This document shows, piece after piece, positions 42,070-51,268 of a stretch of 64,000 nucleotides of DNA. The position numbers and the translations under genes were made by a program. The notes below the pieces were generated by a model. It made no database searches. It was not told the DNA's origin and was given only the letters and a program-made list of their open reading frames with translations. Each line of letters opens with the position of its first letter. Position 1 is the stretch's first letter. The stretch lies in contig NZ_JAAFYZ010000027.1 of assembly GCF_018274385.1 (NCBI RefSeq), forward strand, positions 1 to 64,000, written 5' to 3'. This DNA comes from Catenulispora pinistramenti (lineage in GTDB: Bacteria > Actinomycetota > Actinomycetes > Streptomycetales > Catenulisporaceae).

Positions 42070-43794
42070 TCATCGCCCGTAGTACGGCGGCGGGCTCTGC
42101 TGTTGGTCGCCGTATGGATCGCTGCCGTATGGATCGCTGCCGTATGGGTCACTCCCATAAGGGTTCTGACCATAAGGATCTGCCACAGGCTGCGGCTGCG
42201 CTTGTGGCTGTGGCTGTGTTTGCGGCTGCGGCTGCGGCGCGGGTGCCGGTGCGGGGAAAGGCGCAGGCCGCGGCATCCGGTGCGGACCGCTGCCGTTCCC
42301 GACCCGCGTGCCGTCCACGTTCCACTCACCGCTCCGTCGGCTCTCCGGCATCCGCGGGACCGGCGCGGGGCGGCCCGCGGCACCACCGCCGGGGCGGCTC
42401 GGCCGCGTGATGGTCGTCGTGCTGTCGGTGAGAACGTCGTCGTCCTTGAGATCGTCGATGACGCCGCGGCGGCCCCGGCGCTCGCGCAGGTCCGTGGAGG
42501 ACAGGCGTGAGCGTTCCGAGCCTGCCTCGGCGCCACCCTCGCTCGCGGCGAAGTACGCCGCCAGTGCCGTGGTCACCGGCACCGCCGCGGCCAGACCGAT
42601 CGAGCCGACCAGGGTGCGGACGATGTCCTCGGCCACCACCTCGGCCCCGGCCGCGCCGGTCCAGCCCTGGCTGGACGTGGTCAGCAGGACGAACAGCGGC
42701 AGGCTGCCACCGGCATAGGCCAGGACCAGGGTGTTGACGGTCGAGCCGATGTGGTCCCGGCCGATGCGCATCCCGGCGCGGAACAGGTCGGTGGCGCCCA
42801 GCGAGGGGTCGGCGGCCTTCAGCTCCCAGACCGAGGACACCTGCGTGGCGGTGACGTCGTTCAGCACTCCTAACGCGCCGATGATGATGCCGGCCAGCAG
42901 GAGGCCTTGGATGTCGACTTTGTGGAAGTAGCCCGCGACGGTCGCGGCGTTGTCGTCACCGAGCCCTGACAGGTGGGCCAGTTTGGTGCCGATCTCGCCG
43001 AGCGCGCCGATCAGCACCAGGCTGACCGCCGTGCCCAATACGGCCACGGATGTTCGTACGGACACCCCGTGCGTCGCATACAGCGCGGCGAACAGGATGA
43101 CGCCGGCGGTGACCGCCGCCACCTCGATCGAGTTCTCGCCGCCGACGATCGCCGGCAGCGTGAACTTGACCAGCACCGTGAACGACACGGCCAGCGCCAG
43201 GATCGCTCCGGCCCCGCGCCAGCGGCCGACCACCAGGACGAACAGCGCGAACGCGATCGCCAGGCTCATCAGCGGCGGGCCGCGCTGGAAGTCCTTGATG
43301 TTGTACTGGCCGTCCGCCGGCTGGTTCTTGTCGTAGGTGAGGACCAGGCCGTCGCCGACCGAGTACTTGGGCGTGGTGGGGTCCACCCCCACGGTCACGG
43401 ACGCGGTCGCGCCCTTGGGCGGGCCGCTGGTGATCTGGATCGTCAGCTGGTTCTCGGTGGTGTCCTGCCCGGTCGGCGACGTGGTGCCGCCGGCCGGTGG
43501 CGTGCTGCCGTCGATCGACCCGGCCTGGACCAGCTTCGACGCCGTCACCGTGCCGTTCACCCACACCTGCGGCGGGATCGGGTTCTTCGCCGCCGCCGGC
43601 CACAGCAGCACCAGCCCGGCCACCGCCGCGGCGGCCACCGGCAGCAGCAACGCGGTGATCAGGGTCCGCAGCCGGGCCGAGGCCGGGGTCGCCGGCCCGT
43701 GGCCGTGGGAGTGCCCGTGGGAGTGTCCGCGACCGGACCCGCTCCCGCCGCCGTCGTCCTGTGCGGACCTCGATCGTCGGCTGGTCACGGCCAT
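42070..43794 (-). CDS. YibE/F family membrane protein
   Basis: The start at ATG 43794 (MAVTSRRSRSAQDD) gives 574 residues; the frame is open further but the longer start lacks a site. A first helix near residue 50 precedes an extracytoplasmic part with PPQVWVNGTVTASK. The YibE/F block follows with many helices, including ILALAVSFTVLVKFTLPAIVGG and GVLNDVTATQVSSVWELKAADP. A cytoplasmic tail has acidic/basic stretches and at the end a Pro/Gln-rich part with four tandem DPYGS units (15-bp DNA repeats). The function of the family is not settled; membrane transport is supposed. Confidence 0.85.
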   Translation of the reverse strand: MAVTSRRSRSAQDDGGGSGSGRGHSHGHSHGHGPATPASARLRTLITALLLPVAAAAVAGLVLLWPAAAKNPIPPQVWVNGTVTASKLVQAGSIDGSTPPAGGTTSPTGQDTTENQLTIQITSGPPKGATASVTVGVDPTTPKYSVGDGLVLTYDKNQPADGQYNIKDFQRGPPLMSLAIAFALFVLVVGRWRGAGAILALAVSFTVLVKFTLPAIVGGENSIEVAAVTAGVILFAALYATHGVSVRTSVAVLGTAVSLVLIGALGEIGTKLAHLSGLGDDNAATVAGYFHKVDIQGLLLAGIIIGALGVLNDVTATQVSSVWELKAADPSLGATDLFRAGMRIGRDHIGSTVNTLVLAYAGGSLPLFVLLTTSSQGWTGAAGAEVVAEDIVRTLVGSIGLAAAVPVTTALAAYFAASEGGAEAGSERSRLSSTDLRERRGRRGVIDDLKDDDVLTDSTTTITRPSRPGGGAAGRPAPVPRMPESRRSGEWNVDGTRVGNGSGPHRMPRPAPFPAPAPAPQPQPQTQPQPQAQPQPVADPYGQNPYGSDPYGSDPYGSDPYGDQQQSPPPYYGR

Positions 43795-44087
43795 CGGCTC
43801 TCCGTGGGTCGGTGGTGCGGGGACGGCGCTCCGGGGCCCGCTGGTGGTGGGTCCGGGCTGCCGCCACACCATAGCGGCTGAAGGTTAGAGGGACGCTGTG
43901 GAGTGAACATCTTTGCGGATTTTTGACCGCTGTCGATGTTGGTCGGGCCGCACCTGGAATCGGTCTGAGTCATCAAAGTTTGTGTTGATATCAAATGGTA
44001 CGAGCAGGCGTCGTGGCGCGTGACGCCTTAAGCTGGCGCGCGGTCGCGGTCCCACCCGGGAGCGCTGGAGCCGAGAGGTCGGGTGCA

Positions 44088-44420
44088 GTGACGGTCGTAC
44101 GGTCCATCGCACTGTTCGTGGTTGCTGCGGTTCTGGAGATCGGTGGGGCGTGGCTGATCTGGCAGGGCGTGCGGGAGCATCGCGGCTGGGGCTGGACGGC
44201 GTGCGGGGCGGTGAGTCTGGCGCTGTACGGGTTCGTCGCGACGTTGCAACCCTCCAGCGACTTCGGTCGGGTGCTGGCCGCCTACGGCGGTGTCTTCGTG
44301 GCGGGCTCCTTACTGTGGGCCTGGGTGGCCGACGGGTACCGGCCGGACCGCTTCGACCTCATGGGCGCGGCGATCTGCCTGGTGGGCATGGGGGTCATCA
44401 TGTACGCGCCGCGCAAGTGA
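44088..44420 (+). CDS. YnfA family small membrane protein
   Basis: The start at GTG 44088 ([20 protein letters not shown]) gives 110 residues, the normal length. Four helices include [34 protein letters not shown] and [22 protein letters not shown]. YnfA proteins are small multidrug-resistance-like integral membrane proteins of uncertain substrate. The MBL hydrolase gene begins 15 bases downstream, so the two are probably co-transcribed. Confidence 0.87.
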   Translation: MTVVRSIALFVVAAVLEIGGAWLIWQGVREHRGWGWTACGAVSLALYGFVATLQPSSDFGRVLAAYGGVFVAGSLLWAWVADGYRPDRFDLMGAAICLVGMGVIMYAPRK

Positions 44421-44435
44421 GGGCATCATCGACGC

Positions 44436-45176
44436 ATGCGGGTGACGGTACTGGGCGGCAGCGGGGCGTGGCCGACGAACACTGAGGCGTGTAGCGGGTT
44501 CCTCCTACAACACGAGGGGTTCTCCCTTCTGGTCGACGCGGGGTACGCGGTCCTGCCGCGGCTGCTGGACCTGATGCCCGCGGAGCGGTTGGACGCCGTC
44601 TACATCACGCACGGACATCCGGATCACTGCGTTGATCTCAATCCTCTGCTTCGAGCCCGGGCCCTGGGCGGGGCGGACCCCGACCCACTGCCGGTCTACG
44701 CGCCGCACCGCGCCTTGGACGCCGTGTTGGCGCTGGACCGGCCGGGCATGCTCGACGCGGCGTTGCAGCGGCACGACTTCGAGCCGGGGGCGGACTTCTC
44801 AGTCGGGCCGTTCGACCTGAGGACCGCCCTGCTGCCGCACTGGGTGCCCAACGCGGCGGTCCGGGCCACGGCCGGCGGCCGTTCCGTCGTCTACACCGGG
44901 GACGGCGGTCCGGACCCCGCGCTAGTCGAGTTGGCGCGGGGCGCGGACGCGCTCGTCGCCGAGGCCACGTATCCGGAGGTGATGGCCGCCGACGACGCCC
45001 CCTATCTGTCGACCGCCTGGCAGGCGGCCCGGCAGGCTGTGGAAGCGGGTGTGGGCAGGTTGGTGCTGACGCATCTGTGGGCGGGTTCGGAGCCGGGGCG
45101 GTACCTCGACGCGGCGGCTCGGGAGTACGACGGCCCTACCCTCGTCGCCACCGGCGGGCTGTCCTTCGAGGCGTAG
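44436..45176 (+). CDS. MBL-fold metallo-hydrolase (RNase Z-like superfamily)
   Basis: This 246-residue metal-dependent hydrolase starts at ATG 44436 (MRVTVLGGSGAWPT). The metal motif ITHGHPDHCVDLNPL gives HxHxDH-like ligands, and VVYTGDGGPDP, LVAEATYP and LVLTHLWAGSEPG carry further ligands. The family includes tRNase Z and cyclic-phosphodiesterase types; the short N-terminal sequence fits either. Substrate is undetermined. It lies directly after the YnfA gene and converges with the His-rich protein gene. Confidence 0.87.
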   Translation: MRVTVLGGSGAWPTNTEACSGFLLQHEGFSLLVDAGYAVLPRLLDLMPAERLDAVYITHGHPDHCVDLNPLLRARALGGADPDPLPVYAPHRALDAVLALDRPGMLDAALQRHDFEPGADFSVGPFDLRTALLPHWVPNAAVRATAGGRSVVYTGDGGPDPALVELARGADALVAEATYPEVMAADDAPYLSTAWQAARQAVEAGVGRLVLTHLWAGSEPGRYLDAAAREYDGPTLVATGGLSFEA

Positions 45177-45201
45177 ACGAGCCGGTTGGCGTACCTCCCG
45201 C

Positions 45202-46149
45202 TCATTCCGCCGTCACGCTCACCGGACCGGAATCGCTCGGAGCGTGCTCGGAATCGCCACTGTAGGCCGCGGAGGCGGTGTGCTCGCCCGGACCCAACTC
45301 GGCCTTCACCATGGCCCGGCCGCCGGACAGCGGGATCGGCTCGGACGAGGCGCCGTCGACGGAGAACACCACGGTGCCGGTCGGCGCGGAGGCGCCGGGC
45401 GCGCGGTGTGCCATCGACACCCGGGCGGTCATGATCACGGCCCCGTCCTCGGCGTTCGACGCGGTCAGCTTGGTGGCCGTCGAGGTCTGATCCGGGGAGG
45501 AGGTCTTCGGGCTGGAATTCTGCGGGTCGTCGCTGGACGGGCTCGGCGCGCTCGCGCTGGATGCCGAGCCGGCCGCGGTGCCAGTGTCGGCACCACCATG
45601 CGCCGCAGCCCGACCGGTGCCGGTCGAGTGGCCGGTTCGAGTGTGACCGGTCGCGCCGGAGCGACCGGCGCTGCCGTGCCCGGTGGTGTGAGAACCGGTG
45701 GTGTGGGAAGTCGAGCGGCCGGTGCCGGCGCGCCCGGAAGACGTGTGCCCGGCCGTGCCCGAGTGGCTGGCGCCTGCGTGCCCGGCCGAACCTGAATGGC
45801 TGCTACCGGTGTGCCCGGCGGTGTGAGAAGTCGAGCGGCCAGAGCCGGTGTGCCCGGCGGCCGTGCTCCCGGCGGTGCCGGAGTGGCTGGCGCCGGAGTG
45901 CCCGGTGGTGGAGTGCCCAGTGCTGGAGTGGCCAGCGCCGGAGTGGCCAGTGTTGGAGTGCCCGGTCGCGTGCCCACCCTTGTGACTCGCGGCATGACCG
46001 GCACCGGCGGTGTGCCCGGTCCCCGGTCCCGCGGGCTGCCCGGCGGCGAACGCCGCCCCCGGCGCCAGCACCAGCGCGGCGGCCGCGGCCGCGACCACCG
46101 CCCCCGAGCAGCGGCGGGTGCGGGGTGTCATCTGAGTCGTGCGAAACAT
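45202..46149 (-). CDS. Exported His/Gly/Ser-rich repeat protein with Ig-like C-terminus
   Basis: This 315-residue protein starts at ATG 46149 behind CTGGAGGA. A twin-basic and Ala-rich signal peptide (about 1-36, cleavage near AAFAAG) is followed by about 155 residues of repeats of the GHSxTGHSG type with over 35 His residues. A linker of Ser/Pro/Thr leads to one Ig-like domain (about 225-315): TKLTASNAEDGAVIMTARV and ELGPGEHTASAAYSGDSEH. No family with this exact repeat is recognised. His repeats could bind Cu or Zn outside the cell. It is next to ctaG (158 bases), a copper-related oxidase assembly gene, on the same strand. Confidence 0.7.
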   Translation of the reverse strand: MFRTTQMTPRTRRCSGAVVAAAAAALVLAPGAAFAAGQPAGPGTGHTAGAGHAASHKGGHATGHSNTGHSGAGHSSTGHSTTGHSGASHSGTAGSTAAGHTGSGRSTSHTAGHTGSSHSGSAGHAGASHSGTAGHTSSGRAGTGRSTSHTTGSHTTGHGSAGRSGATGHTRTGHSTGTGRAAAHGGADTGTAAGSASSASAPSPSSDDPQNSSPKTSSPDQTSTATKLTASNAEDGAVIMTARVSMAHRAPGASAPTGTVVFSVDGASSEPIPLSGGRAMVKAELGPGEHTASAAYSGDSEHAPSDSGPVSVTAE

Positions 46150-46307
46150 GGTTGTCCTCCAGATCGAGGTGATCGGTGACCATCGGCGCGGTTACCGGTG
46201 GTGAGAACAACTCTCCCGGACATCCACAAAAGGGACATCCGTCATCATACTGAGATCAACCTGCGGTGATCGTACGAGGCTGAACGGGTGACGTCGGCCC
46301 CGGCCGG

Positions 46308-47462
46308 TCACTCGTCCTCGATGAATCCGTACCGTCGCCCGAGCACCGGATCGGTCTCCCACCAGGGGCGGGTCCGCTTCGCCGCTTCGCCGGAGCCGCC
46401 CGCGCCGACCGTGGCCGCAGAAGTATGAGAAATAGACACCGGCGTAGACGCGTCTACGGCAACCGACTCGTCACCCTCGACGGCGGCGGCAGAACCGACA
46501 GCGTCGGCAGTGCTCGTAGCACCGACAGCACCCGCAGCACCGGCAGCACTCGAAGCCGTGCCGTAGACGATCTCCCCGGACGCCTCCATGGCGTCCAGCT
46601 CCGCGTCCACCTGGGCGGCCTTGTCCCGGTCCTCGTCGAACATCCGCCGCCACAACGCCCCGAGGAACGGCACGCCGGCCAGGTCCCCGATGAGCCACAG
46701 CGCCCCGCCGCCCCACACCTGGTCCTGTTTGGGCGTCGGCCCCCACGGCTTGTTCAGCGCGGTGTACCAGTCCCCGGCGATCAGGTGGTGGCCGAACATC
46801 AGCGTCAGGCCCAGCGCCCCGTCCGCGATGGCCTCCGCGAACGTGATCCACACCGACACCAGGTGTGGGTACTCCTTCGGCACCGGGTCCAGGCGCAACC
46901 GGGTCCAGTAATAGAAGAACCCGAGCCCGGACAACACGAAGCTCAGCACCCATGCCGCGCCGCGCGAGCGCAGGGTGTCCTCGTAGATCGGCGAGAAGTA
47001 GACGGTGAACGGCGTCACCAGGAACACGATCGACACCACGGCCGGGAAGGTCAGCAGGGCCGCGACCCGCGTCGCCAGCGCCCACTGCACCGCCGCGGCC
47101 AGCCAGCGCGGGCCGCCCTCGATCATCAGCCGCACCGGCGTCCCGAGCGCCAGGAAGAGCGGCGCCACCATGAGCAGCGTGATGATCTGCACCGCGCGCG
47201 GCCAGAACATCACCTGCTGGTAGACGCCCAGGAAGGACATCGTCGTCCAGGCGAACACCGCCAGACCGATCAGGAAGACGATCGTGCGGTACACCGGCCA
47301 GCGCTCGCCGCGCCGCCGCACCACCAGCGTGCCGCTCACATAGAGCACCGCCAGAGCGAGCAGTATCACCCCGACGGTCGGGTTCACCCGCCACGCCGAG
47401 CCCAGCCGGGCCCCGGTCAGTGGAGCGGGCAGTGGAACCGCCGTCAAGGCTCGCGTCACCAT
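46308..47462 (-). CDS. CtaG-type cytochrome c oxidase assembly protein
   Basis: This 384-residue membrane protein has a caa3-type CtaG (PF09678-like) core with about seven helices, early PTVGVILLALAVLYVSGTLV, then IVFLIGLAVFAWTTMSFLG and PFTVYFSPIYEDTLRSRGAAW. FGHHLIAGDWYTALN contains conserved His for metal. CtaG of this type is needed for copper delivery or assembly of terminal oxidase. The C-terminal 100 residues are an unusual low-complexity Ala/Val/Ser tail ending in WWETDPVLGRRYGF. The His-rich exported protein is encoded just downstream on the same strand. Confidence 0.83.
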   Translation of the reverse strand: MVTRALTAVPLPAPLTGARLGSAWRVNPTVGVILLALAVLYVSGTLVVRRRGERWPVYRTIVFLIGLAVFAWTTMSFLGVYQQVMFWPRAVQIITLLMVAPLFLALGTPVRLMIEGGPRWLAAAVQWALATRVAALLTFPAVVSIVFLVTPFTVYFSPIYEDTLRSRGAAWVLSFVLSGLGFFYYWTRLRLDPVPKEYPHLVSVWITFAEAIADGALGLTLMFGHHLIAGDWYTALNKPWGPTPKQDQVWGGGALWLIGDLAGVPFLGALWRRMFDEDRDKAAQVDAELDAMEASGEIVYGTASSAAGAAGAVGATSTADAVGSAAAVEGDESVAVDASTPVSISHTSAATVGAGGSGEAAKRTRPWWETDPVLGRRYGFIEDE

Positions 47463-47518
47463 GGGTACCGGCCCCTGCTCAAGTCGTCGTGCGTGGTGGA
47501 TCCGCCCCGAAAAGGACG

Positions 47519-47549
47519 GGAAGCGCAGCCATTTTATGACTGCGCTTCC
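47519..47549 (-). terminator. Terminator after the second sugar-binding lipoprotein
   Basis: GGAAGCGCAG and CTGCGCTTCC form a 10-bp perfect stem; the loop has an AT-rich ATTTTAT core. It lies between the ABC binding-protein gene and ctaG on the same strand. Confidence 0.65.
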
Positions 47550-47573
47550 GGCGGTTCGCGGGCGGGGCGGAGG

Positions 47574-48992
47574 TTAGCCGCTGACCGCCGAGTTGTAGTC
47601 GCTGATCAGCTTGGAGATCTTCGACGAGGCGTCGGACAGCGCGGAGTCGGCGGAGGTGCTGGTGGTCGCCACGTTCAGCATCGCCTGTTCCAGATCGGCC
47701 CGGGCCTGCGGCATCACGCCGAGCAGGCAGCCGGCGGTGGCCGGCGTCGGCTGGGTGGCCTGCAACTCGTCGATCGCGGTCTGGAACTGCGGGTGTGCCT
47801 TGCGGTAGGCGACGTCTGTCGGGTCCTGCAATGCCGAGATGCTGACCGGGAAGTAGCCGGTCGCCTCATGCCAGCCGGCCTGCTGCTGCGCCGAGGCCGC
47901 GAACTTGGCGAACTCCCAGGACGCGCGGACCTCGGCGTCGGAGTGTCCGACCCGGTCGATCCACAGCGAGGCGCCGCCGACCACCGGGCCGCCGCTGTCG
48001 GACGCCGAGATCTTCGGGAACGGCGCGGTGGCCACGGTGAACGGCGAGGCGGACTTGGCACCGGCGTCGACGTAGCCGCCGAGCACGCCGGTGGACTCCA
48101 GGTTCATCGCGACCTTGCCGGCCTTGAACGCCGCCTGGGCGTCCGGGGTCGGCCGGCCGGTGTTCAGCGCGTAGCCGCCCTTGACCAGGTCGGACCACCA
48201 GTTGGTGTAGGTGAGCGCCGCGCCCGAGGTGATGTTCAGTTTGGTCGCCGCGGCGGTGCGGCCGTTGCCGTTGTCGCAGTACAGCGCGCCGGACTCGGCG
48301 GCGAGCTGTTCGACGAACCAGCCGTAGTCGGCGGCTCCGAAACCGTACTGCGTGGTCTTGCCGCTGGAGTCCTTGACCGTCAGCTTCTTGGCGTCGTCGG
48401 CCAGGTCCGCCAGGGTCTTCGGGGGGTTCGTCGGGTCCAGCCCGGCCTTCTTGAACGCCTCGGCGTTGATGTACAGCAGCGGCGCCGAGGAGTTGAACGG
48501 CATCGACTGCAGCTTGCCGCCGACGGTGAAGTAGTTGGAGATGTTCGGTTGCAGGTCGGACAGCGAGTAGCCGTCCTTGGCGGCGAGGTCCGCGATCGGC
48601 ACGGTCTGCTTGGAGTCCACCATGAACCGGGTGCCGACGTCGTAGATCTGCATGATCGACGGCGTGGAGTGGCTGGAGACGGCCGTCTTGTACTTGGCGA
48701 TCGCGTCGTCGTAGCTGCCCTGGAAGCTGTCCGTGACGTGGATCTTGCCCTGGTACTTGGCGTTGAAGGCGTTGACGATCGCGGTGACCGCCGTCTGGTT
48801 GGTGCCCTGCATGCTGTGCCAGAAGGTCAGGTTCACCACGCCCTTGGCATTTGTCAGGGCGTCGGCGCCGGGGACGCCGCCGGACGACGAACCGCCCTTG
48901 GACGACGAGGAACTGCAGGCCGACATAGCGACTCCGGCAGCCAGCAGTCCGGCCGCCACGCGCAGCGAGCGCGCGCGGAGTGTTCTCCTCAT
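47574..48992 (-). CDS. Sugar ABC transporter substrate-binding lipoprotein
   Basis: This 472-residue binding protein starts at ATG 48992. The lipobox VAMSAC and a Ser/Gly/Lys linker mark the lipid-anchored N-terminus. SBP type 1 features are VVNLTFWHSMQGTNQTAVTAIV, GYSLSDLQPNISNYF, YGFGAADYGWFVEQLAAE and GPVVGGASLWIDRVG. It is related to UgpB/MalE-type lipoproteins. It lies last in its operon after two permeases, 58 bases away, an order opposite to the first importer. No ATPase is encoded. The sugar is unknown. Confidence 0.92.
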   Translation of the reverse strand: MRRTLRARSLRVAAGLLAAGVAMSACSSSSSKGGSSSGGVPGADALTNAKGVVNLTFWHSMQGTNQTAVTAIVNAFNAKYQGKIHVTDSFQGSYDDAIAKYKTAVSSHSTPSIMQIYDVGTRFMVDSKQTVPIADLAAKDGYSLSDLQPNISNYFTVGGKLQSMPFNSSAPLLYINAEAFKKAGLDPTNPPKTLADLADDAKKLTVKDSSGKTTQYGFGAADYGWFVEQLAAESGALYCDNGNGRTAAATKLNITSGAALTYTNWWSDLVKGGYALNTGRPTPDAQAAFKAGKVAMNLESTGVLGGYVDAGAKSASPFTVATAPFPKISASDSGGPVVGGASLWIDRVGHSDAEVRASWEFAKFAASAQQQAGWHEATGYFPVSISALQDPTDVAYRKAHPQFQTAIDELQATQPTPATAGCLLGVMPQARADLEQAMLNVATTSTSADSALSDASSKISKLISDYNSAVSG

Positions 48993-49050
48993 TGAGTTTC
49001 TCCCCTGTGAACGTGGATGTGGAGGTGGAAGTGGATGGTGCTTGGCGTGC

Positions 49051-49881
49051 CTACTTGACGGCCCCGCTGGTCAGGCCCTTGACGATGAACTTCTGCCCGA
49101 ACACCACCAGCAGCAGCGTGGGCAGCACCGAGCAGGCGACGCCGGCCAGGATCAGCCGCGGGTCGGCGGACTCGGAGTTGTTCAGCTGCGACATCCCCAG
49201 TTGCAGCGTCTGCATCTTGGGATCGTCGGTCACCAGCAGCGGCCAGAAGTACTGGTTCCAGGCGGACAGGAACGAGTACACGGCGATCGCGGCGATGGTC
49301 GGCCGCGACACCGGCACCACGATCCGCCACAGGAACCGCAGGTGTCCCGAGCCGTCGATCTTGGCCGCGTCCCGCAGCTCCATCGGGAACTGCAGGAACG
49401 ACTGCCGCAGCATGAAGGTGCCGAACGCGGAGGCCAGGAACGGCAGCACCAACGCGAAGTAGGTGTTCGCCAGGTGCGCGTTCGAGATCGTCTTGTAGTT
49501 CGGGATGATGATCGCCTCCCAGGGGATCATCAGCGTCGCCAGGAAGAGCCCGAACACGGCCTTGCGCCACTTCATCGGCAGGAAGACGAACGCGTAGGCG
49601 GCCAGCAGGGAAGTCAGAACCTGGGCCGCCGTGATGATCCCGGCGACGACCACGCTGTTCAGATACTGGCGGCCCAATGGGATCGCGTGGAACACGTCCG
49701 CGAAGTTCCCGGGGTGGATCCCGGAGGGGACCAGCGCCGGCGGCGCCTTGATCAGATCGCGGGTCGGCATGATGCTGCCGGCCAGCGCGTAGTAGACCGG
49801 GAAGACCACCGCGAGCGCGGCGATGATGAGGACCAGATAGACCAGGACCTTCGCTACGCGGTCCTTCACTAGCGCGCTCAC
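49051..49881 (-). CDS. Sugar ABC transporter permease (UgpE/MalG type)
   Basis: The start at GTG 49881 (VSALVKDRVAKVLVYL) gives 276 residues, with a GTGA overlap to the preceding permease stop. Six helices and an EAA loop (ELRDAAKIDGSG followed by RIVVPVSRPTIA) are seen. It forms a heterodimer with the other permease. The open frame upstream of 49881 belongs to the antisense frame of permease 1. Confidence 0.9.
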   Translation of the reverse strand: MSALVKDRVAKVLVYLVLIIAALAVVFPVYYALAGSIMPTRDLIKAPPALVPSGIHPGNFADVFHAIPLGRQYLNSVVVAGIITAAQVLTSLLAAYAFVFLPMKWRKAVFGLFLATLMIPWEAIIIPNYKTISNAHLANTYFALVLPFLASAFGTFMLRQSFLQFPMELRDAAKIDGSGHLRFLWRIVVPVSRPTIAAIAVYSFLSAWNQYFWPLLVTDDPKMQTLQLGMSQLNNSESADPRLILAGVACSVLPTLLLVVFGQKFIVKGLTSGAVK

Positions 49882-50843
49882 CGGTAGAACACCTTCCGCT
49901 CCAGCACCCCGAACTGGATCGCGGTGAGTACCAGCACGATGAACAGCAGGACGATGGCGTAGGCGCTGGCCGTACCGAGATCGCTGTTCCCGTTCTCGAA
50001 GCCCTTGTTGTAGATCGCGTACACCAGCGTCATGGCCTTGCCGCCGGGGCCGCCCTCGGGCGCGAGGATCCGGATGGAGGCGAACGCCTGGAGCGAGTTG
50101 ATGGTCGACACCACTGTCAGGAAGAACAGTTGCGGCGACAGGAGCGGCACCATCACCGAACGGTGCAGCCGCCAACCGGTCGCCCCGTCCAGCCGCGCGG
50201 CCTCGATGATGTCGCCGGGGATAGCCGCCACCCCGGCCGACAGGACGAGCACGTTGTAGCCGAGCGTCATCCACACCTGCACGACCACCACCGACAGCAA
50301 CACCCACTTGGGGTCGGTCAGCCAGCCCACCGGTTTGCTCCCGAAGTGCGCGAGCATCCCGTTGGCGATGCCGACCGCCGGGTTGTAGATCACCGCGAAG
50401 ATGACCGAGGCGCTGGCCGCGGAGAACGCGAAGGGCAGGGCGAACGCGCTGCGGAAGATCCGGATCCCCCGGATCCGCGACTCCATCAGCAGTACCAACG
50501 CCAGCGCGCCCAGGACCCCGGGGATCACGGTCATCACCGTGAACATGGCCGTGGTCTCGAGGATCTTGTAGAACCCGGAGTCCGAGAACATCTCCCGGAA
50601 GTGCTTGAGCCCGACGAAGCGCGAGGAGTTCCCGAAGATGTCGCTGCCGTGGGTACTCAGCACGAAGGACTGCACGAGTGGATAGAGAATGAAGATCGCG
50701 AATATCGCCAGCGACGGCAGGAGGAACAGCCAGGCCAACCCGTGATCGCGCGACAGCAGAGCGGATCGACGCCTTGTGCCGCCGCCCCGTGCTGTCGCCA
50801 GTGTCGCGTCAGCGTCATGCGACGCCCCGTCCAACGCGGTCAA
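49878..50843 (-). CDS. Sugar ABC transporter permease (UgpA/MalF type)
   Basis: I prefer a TTG start at 50843 because AAAGGGG is placed 7 bases before it; this gives 321 residues, a usual length, while the open frame upstream is non-coding in character. Helices begin with LAWLFLLPSLAIFAIFILYPLV. The EAA loop is at IIEAARLDGATGWRLHRSVMV followed by PLLSPQLF. It is first in the operon. A 12-bp palindrome lies 17-28 bases before the start. No ATPase is present, as in the first importer. Confidence 0.85.
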   Translation of the reverse strand: MTALDGASHDADATLATARGGGTRRRSALLSRDHGLAWLFLLPSLAIFAIFILYPLVQSFVLSTHGSDIFGNSSRFVGLKHFREMFSDSGFYKILETTAMFTVMTVIPGVLGALALVLLMESRIRGIRIFRSAFALPFAFSAASASVIFAVIYNPAVGIANGMLAHFGSKPVGWLTDPKWVLLSVVVVQVWMTLGYNVLVLSAGVAAIPGDIIEAARLDGATGWRLHRSVMVPLLSPQLFFLTVVSTINSLQAFASIRILAPEGGPGGKAMTLVYAIYNKGFENGNSDLGTASAYAIVLLFIVLVLTAIQFGVLERKVFYR

Positions 50844-51268
50844 AACCCCACCCCTTTGATCAAGTACTTGAATCGAGAGCCCGTTGCTTGACAGCACGCG
50901 GAGCCTCGTTCCGCTGATCAGCGTGGCGGCGTCTGTCGAACGAACGGTGGCGACGGGGAGTACCCCAGGCGACAAGTTCCCCGGAGGGCGCGGATGAACC
51001 CCTTCGCGGGGCGTCTCATCGTGCTCAGAAATCGCCGGAGGCCGTTTAGGGATCTTCCGGATAGGCTGGCGTGCGGGTCCTCGACGAGTGGTAGCACGGC
51101 AGCCGAGCAAGAGCCCATTTCCCGGAACCCGGTCGTGTATTAGAAGTCTGAGTAGGGCATCCTAAGTACAGACGGTGGGTGCGCGTCACGCGGCGCCCGA
51201 TCACGACGGCGCGGTCGGCTCTTCCGGCGTTCCCGGACGGCTGCGTGCTTGGCAGAAAGGGCCGTGAC
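50844..51268. promoter_or_regulatory. Divergent promoter region, second importer and DUF475 gene
   Basis: A 425-base gap. At its left end is the TCAAGTACTTGA palindrome (50860-50871). The right end carries the leader of the DUF475 gene, with an AT-rich TATTAGAAGTC element near 51133 and a ribosome site AGAAAGG before ATG 51269. A CCCCTTCGCGGGG hairpin lies near 51000. I saw no manganese riboswitch consensus, although TerC-like genes often have one. Confidence 0.45.
50860..50871. promoter_or_regulatory. Palindromic operator before the second importer
   Basis: TCAAGTACTTGA is a perfect 12-bp palindrome. In context ATCAAGTACTTGAA it matches the KstR2-like pattern ANCAAGNNCTTGNT except its last base, but regulation of a sugar importer by KstR2 is unlikely. 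It is placed between the promoter and the start codon of the first permease, ideal for a repressor. Confidence 0.55.

Noticed and set aside
50858-50873. KstR2 operator before the second importer
   Set aside because: It matches the pattern except one base, but a sugar importer is not a likely KstR2 target; treated as an unknown palindrome.
51100-51268. Manganese (yybP-ykoY) riboswitch before the TerC-like DUF475 gene
   Set aside because: The conserved GGGGAGUAGC and related boxes are not present.
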